Shown: positions 43,722 through 52,267 of the stretch, one piece after another | Layout of the letters: each line of letters starts with the position of its first letter | How positions within the stretch are numbered: position 1 is the stretch's first letter | The notes under the pieces: generated by a model | What the model was told of the DNA's origin: nothing | Database searches by the model: none | What the model saw: the letters and a program-made list of their open reading frames with translations, nothing else | Translations under genes and position numbers: made by a program | Assembly (NCBI RefSeq): GCF_900168055.1 | Contig: NZ_FUYS01000002.1 | Coordinates: 248,888-312,887, forward strand | From: Parapedobacter luteus | GTDB lineage: Bacteria; Bacteroidota; Bacteroidia; Sphingobacteriales; Sphingobacteriaceae | DNA length: 64,000 nucleotides | Direction of reading: 5' to 3'

Positions 43722-45728
43722 ATGAATAAAACGTATTTGGCAATGGCTATGGTAGCCGTTACCGCCACGACTGCCGTGGCACAGCAGCACCAGGCCATCA
43801 GGCTTGACTTGATGGACACCTCGGTGCGACCGCAGGATGATTTTTACAATTATGTAAACGGAAACTGGATGAAGACGGTGGAAATTCCGTCAGACCAGTC
43901 CCGCTGGGGGAGCTTCAACGAACTGGGAGAAAAAACCAACGAAGCGACACTAAAAATCCTTAAAGAATCGTTGACCGGAACGTATCCCAAAGGGTCCGAT
44001 GGCCAGAAAATCGCAGACCTTTATCGCAGCTACACCGACTTTGATGCACGGGATAGGGCAGGTATCGACCCGATCAAACCATTACTTCAAAAGGTGGATG
44101 CCATTCGGAGTTTTGATGATCTGTATGGTTATCTGGTAGCAGTTGCTCCTATTGGGGGAAATCCTTTTTTCGGCGCGAATGTATCTGCACACATGAAAAA
44201 CAGCAGCGTAAATGCCGTATATCTTGGTTCAGCAAGTTTGGGGCTTGGTAGGGCTTATTATCAGAAAGAGGATGAGGCCAATGCCAGAACACTTGCAAAT
44301 TACCAGGATTACATCAATACATTAATGCCCAAGGTAGGGCAGATGTCCCGTGACCTTAAGGGACCCAAAATAGTTGCTTTTGAAAAAGAGTTGGCCAGCC
44401 ACATGCTTACCGTGGAGCAAATACGCAACGCGTCGCTCCGCTATAACCCGGTAGCGGTGGCGGACTTGAAGAATCTGGTGAAAAACATTGATTTGGCGCA
44501 ATACCTCGCAGACTTAGGGTTCAAGGCTGACACGGTAATCATCGGCGAGTTGAAATACTACCAGGAGTTAGATGAGGTGCTCAATCCTGCAAACCTGGAA
44601 ACCATTAAAGACTTTCTGCGTTTCAAAATCGCAAACGATGCGGCGACGAGCCTGACGCGCGAATTGGACGAAATCAGCTTCGAGTTTTGGGGAAAAACAC
44701 TCAATGGACAACAGGAACAGCGTTCGTTGGACAAGCGCGGACTCCAATTTGTCAATGGCATGGCTGGCGACCTGCTCGGCAAGCTGTATGTAGAAGCACA
44801 TTTTCCGGCTGAGGCCAAAGCGGCTGCCGAAGAGCTGGTGTTCTACCTGCGTAAGTCGTTTGAGCATCGCATCGGGCAGCTGGAGTGGATGTCTCCAGCT
44901 ACCAAGGAGAAAGCATTGGACAAATTGAGGAAATTCAACGTTAAGATTGGCTATCCAGATAAATGGCGGGATTATTCCAGGTTGGAAGTGGGCACATCGT
45001 TGTTTGAGAACATTTTGAATGCGCGCCGTTGGCGATTTGGAGAAAATCTCGCCAAACAGGATAAACCCGTGGATAAAACCGAATGGGGTATGACGCCTCA
45101 AACCGTCAATGCATACTACAGCCCCCTGTATAATGAGATTGTATTTCCGGCAGCGATTCTGCAGCCGCCGTTTTACGATTACACGGCTGATGCTGCGGTC
45201 AACTTCGGGGGAATCGGTGCAGTTATCGGACACGAATTATCCCATGGGTTTGACGACAGTGGTTCGCAATACGACGGCGATGGCAACCTGAATAACTGGT
45301 GGACAGATGAAGACAAGGCGAAGTTTGAGGCGGCTACATCGGCATTAGTGGCTCAATTTGAAGCCTACCAGCCCGTGCCGGGCGTATTCGTCAACGGTCG
45401 GTTTACGCTGGGCGAAAACATTGGCGACCTGGGTGGTGTGTCCGTAGCCTACGAAGCGTTGCAGATGTACCTGAGCGACAAAGGCGATCCGGGCAAAATA
45501 GACGGATTCACGCAGCAACAGCGGTTTTTCCTCTCATGGGCAACCATTTGGCGGGCAAAGACCACCGAAGCTTTTGTGGTTAACCAGGTGAAGACCGACC
45601 CGCATTCGCCGGCGCAGTACCGTGCCGTGGGACCGTTGGTCAACGTGGATGGGTTCTACGAAGCGTTTGACATCAAGGAAGGGGACAAGCTGTACCTGCC
45701 GAAAGAAAAGCGGATTGTGATTTGGTAA
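43722..45728 (+). CDS. M13-family (neprilysin/PepO-like) metallopeptidase
   Basis: The 668-residue exported peptidase has a signal peptide (about 1-20), the helical M13 N-terminal domain and the catalytic C-terminal domain with the zinc site HELSH (H504, E505, H508) and the third ligand glutamate in ENIGDLGG (about residue 565). The NAYYSPLYNEIVFPAAIL segment matches the M13 NAYY substrate-binding motif. It cleaves small peptides on the amino side of hydrophobic residues in known relatives. ATG at 43722 is preferred to TTG at 43716. A terminator follows the stop codon. Confidence 0.96.
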   Translation: MNKTYLAMAMVAVTATTAVAQQHQAIRLDLMDTSVRPQDDFYNYVNGNWMKTVEIPSDQSRWGSFNELGEKTNEATLKILKESLTGTYPKGSDGQKIADLYRSYTDFDARDRAGIDPIKPLLQKVDAIRSFDDLYGYLVAVAPIGGNPFFGANVSAHMKNSSVNAVYLGSASLGLGRAYYQKEDEANARTLANYQDYINTLMPKVGQMSRDLKGPKIVAFEKELASHMLTVEQIRNASLRYNPVAVADLKNLVKNIDLAQYLADLGFKADTVIIGELKYYQELDEVLNPANLETIKDFLRFKIANDAATSLTRELDEISFEFWGKTLNGQQEQRSLDKRGLQFVNGMAGDLLGKLYVEAHFPAEAKAAAEELVFYLRKSFEHRIGQLEWMSPATKEKALDKLRKFNVKIGYPDKWRDYSRLEVGTSLFENILNARRWRFGENLAKQDKPVDKTEWGMTPQTVNAYYSPLYNEIVFPAAILQPPFYDYTADAAVNFGGIGAVIGHELSHGFDDSGSQYDGDGNLNNWWTDEDKAKFEAATSALVAQFEAYQPVPGVFVNGRFTLGENIGDLGGVSVAYEALQMYLSDKGDPGKIDGFTQQQRFFLSWATIWRAKTTEAFVVNQVKTDPHSPAQYRAVGPLVNVDGFYEAFDIKEGDKLYLPKEKRIVIW

Positions 45729-45753
45729 CAAGGGCAATGAGGCCCCGAAATGG

Positions 45754-45787
45754 AAATGGCCGTCCTGCTTGGGGACGGCCATTTTTG
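45754..45787 (+). terminator. Terminator after the M13 peptidase gene
   Basis: AATGGCCGTCC and GGACGGCCATT form an 11-bp stem around a TGCTTGG loop, followed by TTTTG. It lies about 26 bases after the stop codon of the peptidase gene. Confidence 0.85.
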
Positions 45788-45926
45788 TTGTCGCTTTTAA
45801 GAACGGAACATTGGGATAAGCTGTAGTACGAGCGAATAGAATAAGTCGTTCGAGGCAACGTGTTGCTCCCAAATGCGATGAGATGATGCAATTTCACCGT
45901 ATCTTCGTGCATCGTTTTGTAATCAT

Positions 45927-46301
45927 ATGGTGAAAAAGGCCATCCTTACCGTTGGGCTGCTGGTGCTTTCCAACGCGTTTATGACGCTCGCCTGGTACGG
46001 GCATTTAAAGTTCAAGGAAATGAACTGGTTCAGTAACTTAGGACTGGTGGGGATTATTTTCATCAGCTGGGGTATTGCGCTCTTTGAGTATTCCCTCCAG
46101 GTGCCCGCCAATCGGATAGGTTTCAGTGATAATGGCGGGCCATTCAATCTGTGGCAGTTGAAGGTCATTCAGGAAGTTATTACGCTCACGGTCTTTTCCG
46201 TGTTTGCTATCGTTTTCTTCAAAAGTGAGCCGTTCCGGATCAATCACGTGATTGGTTTCGTATTTTTGGTGCTTGCAGTGTACTTTATTTTTAAGAAGTG
46301 A
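45927..46301 (+). CDS. DMT-family (DUF486) small membrane protein
   Basis: This 124-residue protein has four predicted membrane segments, at about 4-24, 34-54, 74-98 and 104-122. The signature NAFMTLAWYGHLKF, then ISWGIALFEYSLQVPANRIG, matches the DUF486/DMT family. Such proteins resemble half of a drug/metabolite transporter; the function is unknown. It is separated from the M13 gene by a terminator and from the following lipoprotein gene by 66 bases. Confidence 0.9.
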   Translation: MVKKAILTVGLLVLSNAFMTLAWYGHLKFKEMNWFSNLGLVGIIFISWGIALFEYSLQVPANRIGFSDNGGPFNLWQLKVIQEVITLTVFSVFAIVFFKSEPFRINHVIGFVFLVLAVYFIFKK

Positions 46302-46367
46302 GTGATAAACGCCACCTGTAGCAAAACATGCGTGCTTCACGTCTCATCAGCAAACCATAAAACTACG

Positions 46368-46820
46368 ATGAAAAAAATAGTTGTTTCCTGTTTGCTTCTG
46401 GCTACTGCCGTGTTGTTGTCCTGTTCAGTACGAGAGGAGGCTGGCGCAAAGGCCGACACATCATGTGAAGGGGTGATGTGTACTGAACAATTTGTGACGC
46501 TCTCGGTAACGGTAGTGGACAGCAAAAGCGCTCCCATAGCGCTGGATCGCATTAAAGTGACTCGCTTGTCTGACGGACGCGAACTGACTGCCGGAGACAA
46601 TAGTGAGTGGGAAACCGCCCGGCAACAGGGCATGTATCGGCTTGCTGATGATGGCGATGAAGATGCTGTTCCCCGGTTTGAAGAAACCAAACTACGTTTT
46701 GAGGGATTCATTAATGGCAATTTGGTGGCGACAGGTGATTATGTAGTAACCTATGACTGCTGTCATATCTCGCTTGTCTCAGGCGAACAGGAACTGGTGA
46801 TTGATGGAGCACCGCGGTGA
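46368..46820 (+). CDS. Small lipoprotein, unrecognised
   Basis: The 150-residue protein has a short lipoprotein signal ending LLSC (cysteine at about residue 18). The mature N-terminus has a CEGVMC pair, and two adjacent cysteines (DCC) occur near residue 130. The body looks like a beta-sandwich with alternating hydrophobic strands (TLSVTVVDSKSAPI, RFEGFINGNLV). The in-frame codon at 46302 adds an unrelated stretch and is rejected. It may be secreted to the cell surface; no function can be assigned. Confidence 0.75.
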   Translation: MKKIVVSCLLLATAVLLSCSVREEAGAKADTSCEGVMCTEQFVTLSVTVVDSKSAPIALDRIKVTRLSDGRELTAGDNSEWETARQQGMYRLADDGDEDAVPRFEETKLRFEGFINGNLVATGDYVVTYDCCHISLVSGEQELVIDGAPR

Positions 46821-46869
46821 CTTCGTTAAGGCTGAAATCAAGAACTATAAAGGCGGTATGAGTTCTCGT

Positions 46870-47643
46870 CTACTGCCCCTCGCCGAGCGCAGGAATGCCT
46901 TTTGGGTAATTGTTCCGCCGTGCGCGGAAATCCTTATAATGCTGCTGGATATATAGGAGCAGATCGTATTCTGTAAAACCAAGTAACTGTTCGTAAGTAG
47001 GTCGGAAATACCAGTGAAAGACGTCAAGCTCCGCATCGGGTATGTTGGTTTGGGCTTGAATAAGCGCCTTAGTGAATCGGCGGTCTACATAGTCTTGCCG
47101 CTCGTCGTGGAATAGGGCGGCTTTCAGTCGCTTATGTTGCTTCTGTTCGCGCGAAAAAGAGGCGAAGAGCACATTGAGGTTGATGCCGATACCCACCGGA
47201 CTGAGGGTCATCGCCTGCCAAGGTTTCACAGGTTTGAAGTTGAACTGGTCGGCGTACTCCCGGCGCATCCACAGTGAATCCTTTACGGAGTTGCGCCTGC
47301 CCAGCACGGTTACCTCGTCCAGACCTATGGCTTTGCCCGACAGGAAAATTTGCAACAGCGTGTCTGGAGGCATATACAGCTTGATCGACACGGGGTCATA
47401 GCCGACATGCGTAGCGGTGACGGTAAGGGGAAATCCCGTTGGGCTGGGCAGGTTGAAGTGGCCGGCGGCGTCGGTGGCGGCGCGTATTTGGCCCACTACG
47501 ATGCTCGTCCCCCGGATCGGGTGTCCCGTTTGCCGGTCGCGGACCACCCCCTCCAGATGCTGGGCCCGCGCGCTTAAGAAAGGCAGGGCGCCGACGAGCA
47601 GCACCCGTAAGCAGAAATGCATGATGGAATTGAGAAGACTCAT
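46870..47643 (-). CDS. Secreted protein with carboxypeptidase-regulatory-like domain
   Basis: The 257-residue protein has a signal peptide (to about residue 28, SARAQ) and a carboxypeptidase-D regulatory-like beta-sandwich (about 30-115: LEGVVRDRQTGHPIRGTSIVV and the FNLPSPTGFPLTVTATHVGY strand). Positions 116-123 read GLDEVTVL, like the start of a SusC TonB region, but no plug or barrel follows. The remaining 130 residues are helical with many Gln and Lys. Relatives are common in Bacteroidota without a known function. Confidence 0.85.
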   Translation of the reverse strand: MSLLNSIMHFCLRVLLVGALPFLSARAQHLEGVVRDRQTGHPIRGTSIVVGQIRAATDAAGHFNLPSPTGFPLTVTATHVGYDPVSIKLYMPPDTLLQIFLSGKAIGLDEVTVLGRRNSVKDSLWMRREYADQFNFKPVKPWQAMTLSPVGIGINLNVLFASFSREQKQHKRLKAALFHDERQDYVDRRFTKALIQAQTNIPDAELDVFHWYFRPTYEQLLGFTEYDLLLYIQQHYKDFRARRNNYPKGIPALGEGQ

Positions 47644-47804
47644 CAGTCGGTAAAATTAAACGTAGATGGCTCGATAGTCAACAGGTTTAACATTTATTAA
47701 CCATAACCCGCGCGTTCGGGATGTCAATAAGTACGGGATTAATTGCTATCTTTACAAAAAGACCGATTATATTTAAAGACCACTTTGGTGGAGTATCATT
47801 CCAA

Positions 47805-48959
47805 ATGAACATGCACAGACGGGAAATGTTAAAGAAGGCCAGCGCGCTGGCATTGTCAGCAACAGGACTGCCGTTGTTGGATGCCGACGACTTCGCCCCC
47901 AAAAAGCCAACCAACAAGCTGCCCCGGTGGAAGGGGTTCAATATTCTGGATTTCTTCAATCCCGACCCACGGAACAAACGGCAAAACACACCGGAGGAAT
48001 ACCTGCGTTGGATAGCGGACTGGGGGTTCGATTTTATTCGTGTTCCGATGGCTTATCCATACTATGTGGACTTTGACCGGACGCGGCCAATCACCAAAGA
48101 GGAGGTATACCGCATCAATGTGGATCGGGTACACGAGGTGGTGGATTTGGTAGAGAAAGCCAACCGTTGCGGCCTGCATGTGAGCTTAAACCTACATCGG
48201 GCACCCGGATTTTGTGTCAATGCCGGATTTGAAGAACCGTATAACCTGTGGGAAGATCCCGAGGCGCTTGAGGCTTTTACTTTCCATTGGGCATACTGGG
48301 CTAAGGTGTTTCGTCATAAGACCCAGGACCAAATTAGTTTCGATTTGCTCAATGAACCCTGCTGGCGAGCGGATATGAATGATCAGTTCTCGAAACGCTC
48401 AGCCGTGCCGAAGGAACTGTATCGTTCGCTTATCGTCAAAGGGTTTGATGTGATCCGGATGGTCAATCCGAAGCACCGTATCATTGCAGATGGCAATAAC
48501 ATCGGGAATGACGTGATCGACAATATCCCCGAGCTGGACGTGGGGCAAAGCTGTCGGGGATATGCACCCGGCTTGGTGTCTCATTACAAGGCGCCTTGGG
48601 TCTTCCCGCGCCCGCAGGACCTGCCTGCCGTATCCTGGCCCAACGTTGACAACGGGAAGCTACAGGCTAAGGCCTGGCTACGGGAGCAGTTTGCGCCGTG
48701 GATAGCATTGGTAGAGCAGGGGGGAGGTGTACATTGTGGCGAATGCGGTGCTTGGCGGGAAACGCCGCATGATGTGGCCTTGACGTGGATGGACGACATG
48801 TTTTCCGTATTAACGGAATACGGTATCGGGTTTGCATTATGGGAATTTGATGGAGACTTTGGTATCCTGAATTCCAGCAGAAAGGATGTGCAATACGAGG
48901 ACTGGTACGGTCAAAAACTCGACCGGCGTATGCTGGCGCTATTAGAAAAATATATATAA
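47805..48959 (+). CDS. Glycoside hydrolase family 5-like cellulase/mannanase
   Basis: The 384-residue TIM-barrel glycosidase has the acid/base glutamate E184 in LLNEPCW and the nucleophile glutamate E313 in HCGECGAW. The first 27 residues (HRREMLKKASALALSATG) resemble a Tat signal, suggesting export. ATG at 47805 or 47811 gives that leader; an earlier in-frame ATG at 47721 lies in the preceding intergenic sequence. It stands alone, not in a SusCD locus, and its substrate (beta-glucan, mannan or a sphingolipid glycoside) is not readable. Confidence 0.9.
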   Translation: MNMHRREMLKKASALALSATGLPLLDADDFAPKKPTNKLPRWKGFNILDFFNPDPRNKRQNTPEEYLRWIADWGFDFIRVPMAYPYYVDFDRTRPITKEEVYRINVDRVHEVVDLVEKANRCGLHVSLNLHRAPGFCVNAGFEEPYNLWEDPEALEAFTFHWAYWAKVFRHKTQDQISFDLLNEPCWRADMNDQFSKRSAVPKELYRSLIVKGFDVIRMVNPKHRIIADGNNIGNDVIDNIPELDVGQSCRGYAPGLVSHYKAPWVFPRPQDLPAVSWPNVDNGKLQAKAWLREQFAPWIALVEQGGGVHCGECGAWRETPHDVALTWMDDMFSVLTEYGIGFALWEFDGDFGILNSSRKDVQYEDWYGQKLDRRMLALLEKYI

Positions 48960-48963
48960 GTTA

Positions 48964-49524
48964 TCAACACATGAAGTTCGTCGCCCATGCCGGCTTGCTT
49001 TTCAATATTTCGGCATGCACAGGGCAAGAGGGGGCATGTGCACCCGGCAGATAGCCTGTACTCATCAGAAATTCATTGACAATCTCGCCACCGGTAAATC
49101 TGAAGGTCTTTTTGAAGAGCTTCAGCCACTCTTGGAGTGTCTTTGGATGGTGGTGATCCAGCCACTTTTCAAATGAGCCATATTTCTGTTGCAATTGGCG
49201 GATGACTTTTGCATTTTCAATCGCCGCATTGACTTTGAGCCGGTTGCGGATAATGCCCGCATCGGCGAGTAGCCGTTCGCGGTCGGCCTCGGTGTATGCC
49301 GCTACTTTAGCGATGTCAAAATTGTCGTAAGCCGTACGGAAGGCTTTTTCCTTTCGGAGGATGGTTTCCCAGCTTAGCCCCGCTTGATTGATTTCCATAA
49401 TGAGCCGTCCAAATAACTCATTGTCATCGTGGATGGGGAAGCCATAGTGGTTGTCGTGGTAGTTTTTATGTAATGCCCTTCGGGATTCGGGCTGCATGGA
49501 AGGAATATGATCGCAATACGACAT
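48964..49524 (-). CDS. tag: DNA-3-methyladenine glycosylase I
   Basis: This 186-residue glycosylase removes N3-methyladenine from DNA, and shows the zinc-snap residues of Tag: C4, H23 (in YHDNHYG) and a C-terminal HAPSC pair. The core IMEINQAGLSWETILRKEKAFR matches the substrate-binding region of the family. The ATG at 49524 gives the conserved start MSYCDHIP. It ends 5 bases from the convergent GH5 gene. It gives base-excision repair of alkylated DNA. Confidence 0.94.
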   Translation of the reverse strand: MSYCDHIPSMQPESRRALHKNYHDNHYGFPIHDDNELFGRLIMEINQAGLSWETILRKEKAFRTAYDNFDIAKVAAYTEADRERLLADAGIIRNRLKVNAAIENAKVIRQLQQKYGSFEKWLDHHHPKTLQEWLKLFKKTFRFTGGEIVNEFLMSTGYLPGAHAPSCPVHAEILKSKPAWATNFMC

Positions 49525-49580
49525 TCGTGCAAATGGAATTGAATACGGAAGCGAATTTAGCAAAAAAATTAGTATTTTGC

Positions 49581-50399
49581 TTATCCCTTATGATGGGCTG
49601 CTCCCAATGCGGTAGGTGGGTAGCCAAAGTGTTTTTTGAATGCATAGGAAAAATGGGACAGGTTCTCAAACCCTGTCTCGAAATACACCTCTACTGGCCT
49701 GCGTTGCTTTTGAGCCAGGTGATAATGCGCGAGCTCCAGCCGTTTACGGGTAAGCCACCTTTGGGGTGTTGTGCCAAAAGCCCGCTTAAAGTCCCGCTTG
49801 AATGTGGTAATGCTCCTTCCGGTCAGGTAGCCGAATTTTTCCAAGGGCATATTGAACATGAAGTTCTTTTCCATGTAGCTGACCAAGTCTATTTTACCCG
49901 GCATTTCAAAATTGGCCAGTACATCATCTATCCCCGGGTCGATTGCCCTGAGGATACTGATGGCTTCCGTAATTTTCAACGATGCGATGTTGTCGGGGAG
50001 GTTTTTCATATCGAAATAAGGCACCAATGAAGCGAGGCAGCTCTCCAGCAATGGGTGGTTGTCAAAACGACGGATGCTCTGTACGGCCTGCGCTTTTGGT
50101 TTCACGTGCAGGTGGGCATAAAAATCACGAAGCCTTGCCGTGGATAGGTGCATGACTACCGTCTTGTGCGGTTGCCCATCTTTGGGGTAATTGATGATTG
50201 TCGCCAGCTGGTTTCTTGGAATCAAAAAGATATCACCTTTTCTGAATACGTAGGTCGCGTCTGCCTGTACAATTTTTGTCTCACCCGAAAGAAACCATAT
50301 CAGCATGTGATGGTCAAACATGATTTCCGATTTAAAAAGCTTGTCCTCATAGCAAGAAAGCTTGATGTCGTCCGTGATGTATTTTGCTTGATATTCCAT
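49581..50399 (-). CDS. AraC-family transcriptional regulator
   Basis: The 272-residue protein has an N-terminal cupin-like sensing domain (about 1-150, YEDKLFKSEIMFDHHMLIWFLSG) and a C-terminal AraC double helix-turn-helix (about 165-270, LEKFGYLTGRSITTFKRDFK and the FENLSHFSYAFKKHFGYPPT end). It is transcribed away from a flavin-reductase gene across a 300-base gap that contains a 12-base direct repeat suited to such a regulator. A TATTTTTG box on the minus strand (complement of 50435-50442) may be its promoter. Confidence 0.93.
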   Translation of the reverse strand: MEYQAKYITDDIKLSCYEDKLFKSEIMFDHHMLIWFLSGETKIVQADATYVFRKGDIFLIPRNQLATIINYPKDGQPHKTVVMHLSTARLRDFYAHLHVKPKAQAVQSIRRFDNHPLLESCLASLVPYFDMKNLPDNIASLKITEAISILRAIDPGIDDVLANFEMPGKIDLVSYMEKNFMFNMPLEKFGYLTGRSITTFKRDFKRAFGTTPQRWLTRKRLELAHYHLAQKQRRPVEVYFETGFENLSHFSYAFKKHFGYPPTALGAAHHKG

Positions 50400-50532
50400 A
50401 TCGTTATATCAGTTCAGTGGGTGCATTCAGGGTACAAAAATACGAAGTGCAACCATTAAGCCGTCTGCCAACGCAGTGTCGTTATCTAAATCTTGTTAAT
50501 CAGTACAAATATAGGCAAGCTATCATTTAGTG

Positions 50533-50567
50533 GCTTTGTTCAAACGTCCTGATTTGCTTTGTTCAAA
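50533..50567. promoter_or_regulatory. 12-bp direct repeat, candidate AraC-family operator
   Basis: GCTTTGTTCAAA occurs at 50533-50544 and 50556-50567, 23 bases apart, about two helical turns. This spacing and direct orientation fit AraC-family binding. The pair lies about 60-100 bases upstream of the flavin-reductase promoter. The rest of the 300-base gap (50400-50699) holds no gene. Confidence 0.6.
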
Positions 50568-50600
50568 AGGTATAAGTAGCTTCTTTATCCGAACCAGCCC

Positions 50601-50631
50601 TTGCCCGTGAAATAATTTTACGGTAGCTTTG
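50601..50631 (+). promoter_or_regulatory. Promoter of the flavin-reductase gene
   Basis: TTG (50601-50603) and TAGCTTTG (50624-50631) are separated by 20 bases, as in the Bacteroidota consensus. The predicted start is near 50638, giving a leader of about 60 bases before the ATG. A purine-rich AAGGAGGA (50686-50693) lies 6 bases before the ATG, an unusually good Shine-Dalgarno match for this phylum. Confidence 0.7.
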
Positions 50632-50699
50632 TATAAGCCGGTATACACTCCGGTGACATAACCACCTAGCTGTAGCCAACATGACAAGGAGGAGATGCG

Positions 50700-51251
50700 A
50701 TGGAAATTTTCCCGTTAAATAAAGTCGTCCGGCTCATCGAACCGGGGCCGGTGGTCATGGTATCGACCCTTCAGCAAGGCCACGCCAACTTGATGACCAT
50801 GGGGTTCCATATGATGATGCAGCACGACCCACCGTTGATTGGCGCCATTGTGGGTCCATGGGATCACAGCTACCATGCGCTACGTGCCAATAAGGAATGT
50901 GTCATTGCTATTCCTGGTGTGGATTTAATCGATAAAGTAGTTGATATCGGCAATTGTTCCGGAAACGAAGTAGACAAGTTCGCCCGCTTCGGCTTTACTC
51001 CGCGTAAGGCTAAACATGTTGCGCCTCCTTTGGTGGTCGAATGTTTGGCTAACATTGAGTGCCGGGTAGCCGATATGCAACTGGTCGACCAGTATGACTT
51101 CTTTATCCTCGAAGCTGTACAGGCATGGATAAATCCCCACCGGAAGGAACAGCGTACGTTCCACCATAAGGGCGATGGGACGTTTTCCGTCTCGGGACGG
51201 ACGCTGAACCGGCAGGATCGGATGGTGCGCTGGAAACAATTTCAGGACTGA
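50700..51251 (+). CDS. Flavin reductase family protein
   Basis: This 183-residue protein has the FMN-binding split-barrel fold with the pattern GPVVMVSTLQQGHANLMTMGF-like start (key words VVMVST, NLMTMGF), ECVIAIPG and the NRQDRMVRWKQF end. Members reduce or bind FMN and often provide reduced flavin or act on quinones and nitro compounds. It is downstream of the AraC gene and next to the azoreductase gene (convergent, 8 bases apart), so both flavoproteins may serve a common reductive stress response. Confidence 0.92.
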   Translation: MEIFPLNKVVRLIEPGPVVMVSTLQQGHANLMTMGFHMMMQHDPPLIGAIVGPWDHSYHALRANKECVIAIPGVDLIDKVVDIGNCSGNEVDKFARFGFTPRKAKHVAPPLVVECLANIECRVADMQLVDQYDFFILEAVQAWINPHRKEQRTFHHKGDGTFSVSGRTLNRQDRMVRWKQFQD

Positions 51252-51259
51252 AACGAGCG

Positions 51260-51856
51260 TTATACCGCTATTTTATCGACAGCGCTTGCCAAAGCATGTT
51301 GTTGGATATCAGTGATGGCTACGCCTTCCACGCGATATGTCGTGATGTCGGTGATGCCGATGAAATTCAACATCGTGGTAAGGTAAGGTTCAATGAAATC
51401 GAAGGATTTCATTGGGCCATTGCTGTATATTCCGCCCGACGATATGGCAAGGTAAGCCTTTTTGTTTTTGACAAGCCCTACGGGCCCATTAGCTGAATAG
51501 GTGAACGTAACACCGGCACGTGTAATGTGGTCCAGCCAGGCCTTAAGCGTCGAATGGATATTGAAATTATACATCGGTGCGCCGATAACGATGATATCGG
51601 CCTCCATTAATTCCGCAATTGCTTCGTCGGAATGCTTTGCAGCCTCCGCTTGGGCTGCCGACCGCTGTTCCGGTTCGGTCATGAAAGATGTCAGATGTGA
51701 CTCTTCCAGGTGCGGAAATGGCGTATCCGTCAGGTCGTGCGTTTTTACGGTGCTTCCAGGATACTTGGTGATCAACCGCGCGATGACTTCATTGCCGAGC
51801 TTGATACTGTAAGAGGCATTGCCCCTTGGACTTGAAATAATGTGCAAAATCTTCAT
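51260..51856 (-). CDS. azoR: FMN-dependent NADH:quinone oxidoreductase/azoreductase
   Basis: The 198-residue flavodoxin-like enzyme starts MKILHIISSPRGNASYS, whose SPRGNASYS loop binds FMN phosphate. It has GAPMYNFNIHSTLKAWLDHI and SSGGIYSNGP, both typical of AzoR. The enzyme reduces quinones and azo compounds by two electrons. The ATG at 51856 gives the normal start; an in-frame ATG at 51973 would include upstream regulatory DNA. The upstream region carries a TATTTTTG minus-7 box (complement of 51876-51883) and a conspicuous array of inverted half-sites. Confidence 0.95.
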   Translation of the reverse strand: MKILHIISSPRGNASYSIKLGNEVIARLITKYPGSTVKTHDLTDTPFPHLEESHLTSFMTEPEQRSAAQAEAAKHSDEAIAELMEADIIVIGAPMYNFNIHSTLKAWLDHITRAGVTFTYSANGPVGLVKNKKAYLAISSGGIYSNGPMKSFDFIEPYLTTMLNFIGITDITTYRVEGVAITDIQQHALASAVDKIAV

Positions 51857-51893
51857 TTCCGTATTTTTTTTTGCACAAAAATAAGTGGTTGTA

Positions 51894-51946
51894 ACTATAA
51901 AAAGTATATTACTATATTGTGGTATAGTGCTATCGCATTGTATAGT
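51894..51946. promoter_or_regulatory. Nested inverted-repeat array upstream of azoR
   Basis: Four half-sites lie in mirror arrangement: ACTATA at 51894-51899 and 51911-51916, then TATAGT at 51923-51928 and 51941-51946, with spacings of 17, 12 and 18 bases. The central pair forms an 18-base inverted repeat. The left member overlaps the minus-33 region of the azoR promoter. The pattern is like the TACT-N-AGTA sites of HxlR-type redox regulators, which control azoreductases in other phyla. Confidence 0.6.
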
Positions 51947-52027
51947 ATGCAGAAATAAGATGCCGGCAAACAATACAGGTTATCGTAAGTTGGCAAATAA
52001 AATAGATACTTGTTAGCTTGTACGTCG

Positions 52028-52267
52028 ATGAAATTACATGTCTTTAATGCGGATACGCGCCGTCAGTGGGCAGAGGCCGGCTACCAATTTGTCAAGCTCT
52101 CTTCATCGGAAGATATCGGGTTTGAGCGCCGGGGGAACGGCACATTTATATTGTTGGAACCCTATCCTCCAAACCGGAATATTGCGCGCCATGATCAGAT
52201 CGTGGGTCTGTTTGATTCCAAGATCAATAAAATCATTGCCGATGGTTGGGGAAGGTACTATAAGTAG
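52028..52267 (+). CDS. Small hypothetical protein, 79 residues
   Basis: The reading frame begins at ATG 52028 (an upstream in-frame TTG at 52010 is possible) and ends 34 bases inside the 3' end of the convergent nuclease-phosphatase gene. The protein has no signal peptide or membrane segment, is mixed in charge, and has a compact pattern (MKLHVFNADTRRQWAEAG, GTFILLEPYPPNRN, DGWGRYYK) that looks like a small folded domain. It matches no family I recognise. Its position beside azoR leaves open shared control from the divergent region. Confidence 0.6.
   Translation: MKLHVFNADTRRQWAEAGYQFVKLSSSEDIGFERRGNGTFILLEPYPPNRNIARHDQIVGLFDSKINKIIADGWGRYYK

Noticed and set aside
46870-47643. Truncated SusC receptor
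   Set aside because: The carboxypeptidase-regulatory-like domain and a TonB-like stretch are present, but the remaining helical domain is unlike a plug or barrel, and intact single-domain relatives are common in Bacteroidota.
52010-52027. TTG start for the small protein near azoR
   Set aside because: The ATG at 52028 gives a natural start and the six added residues have no support.
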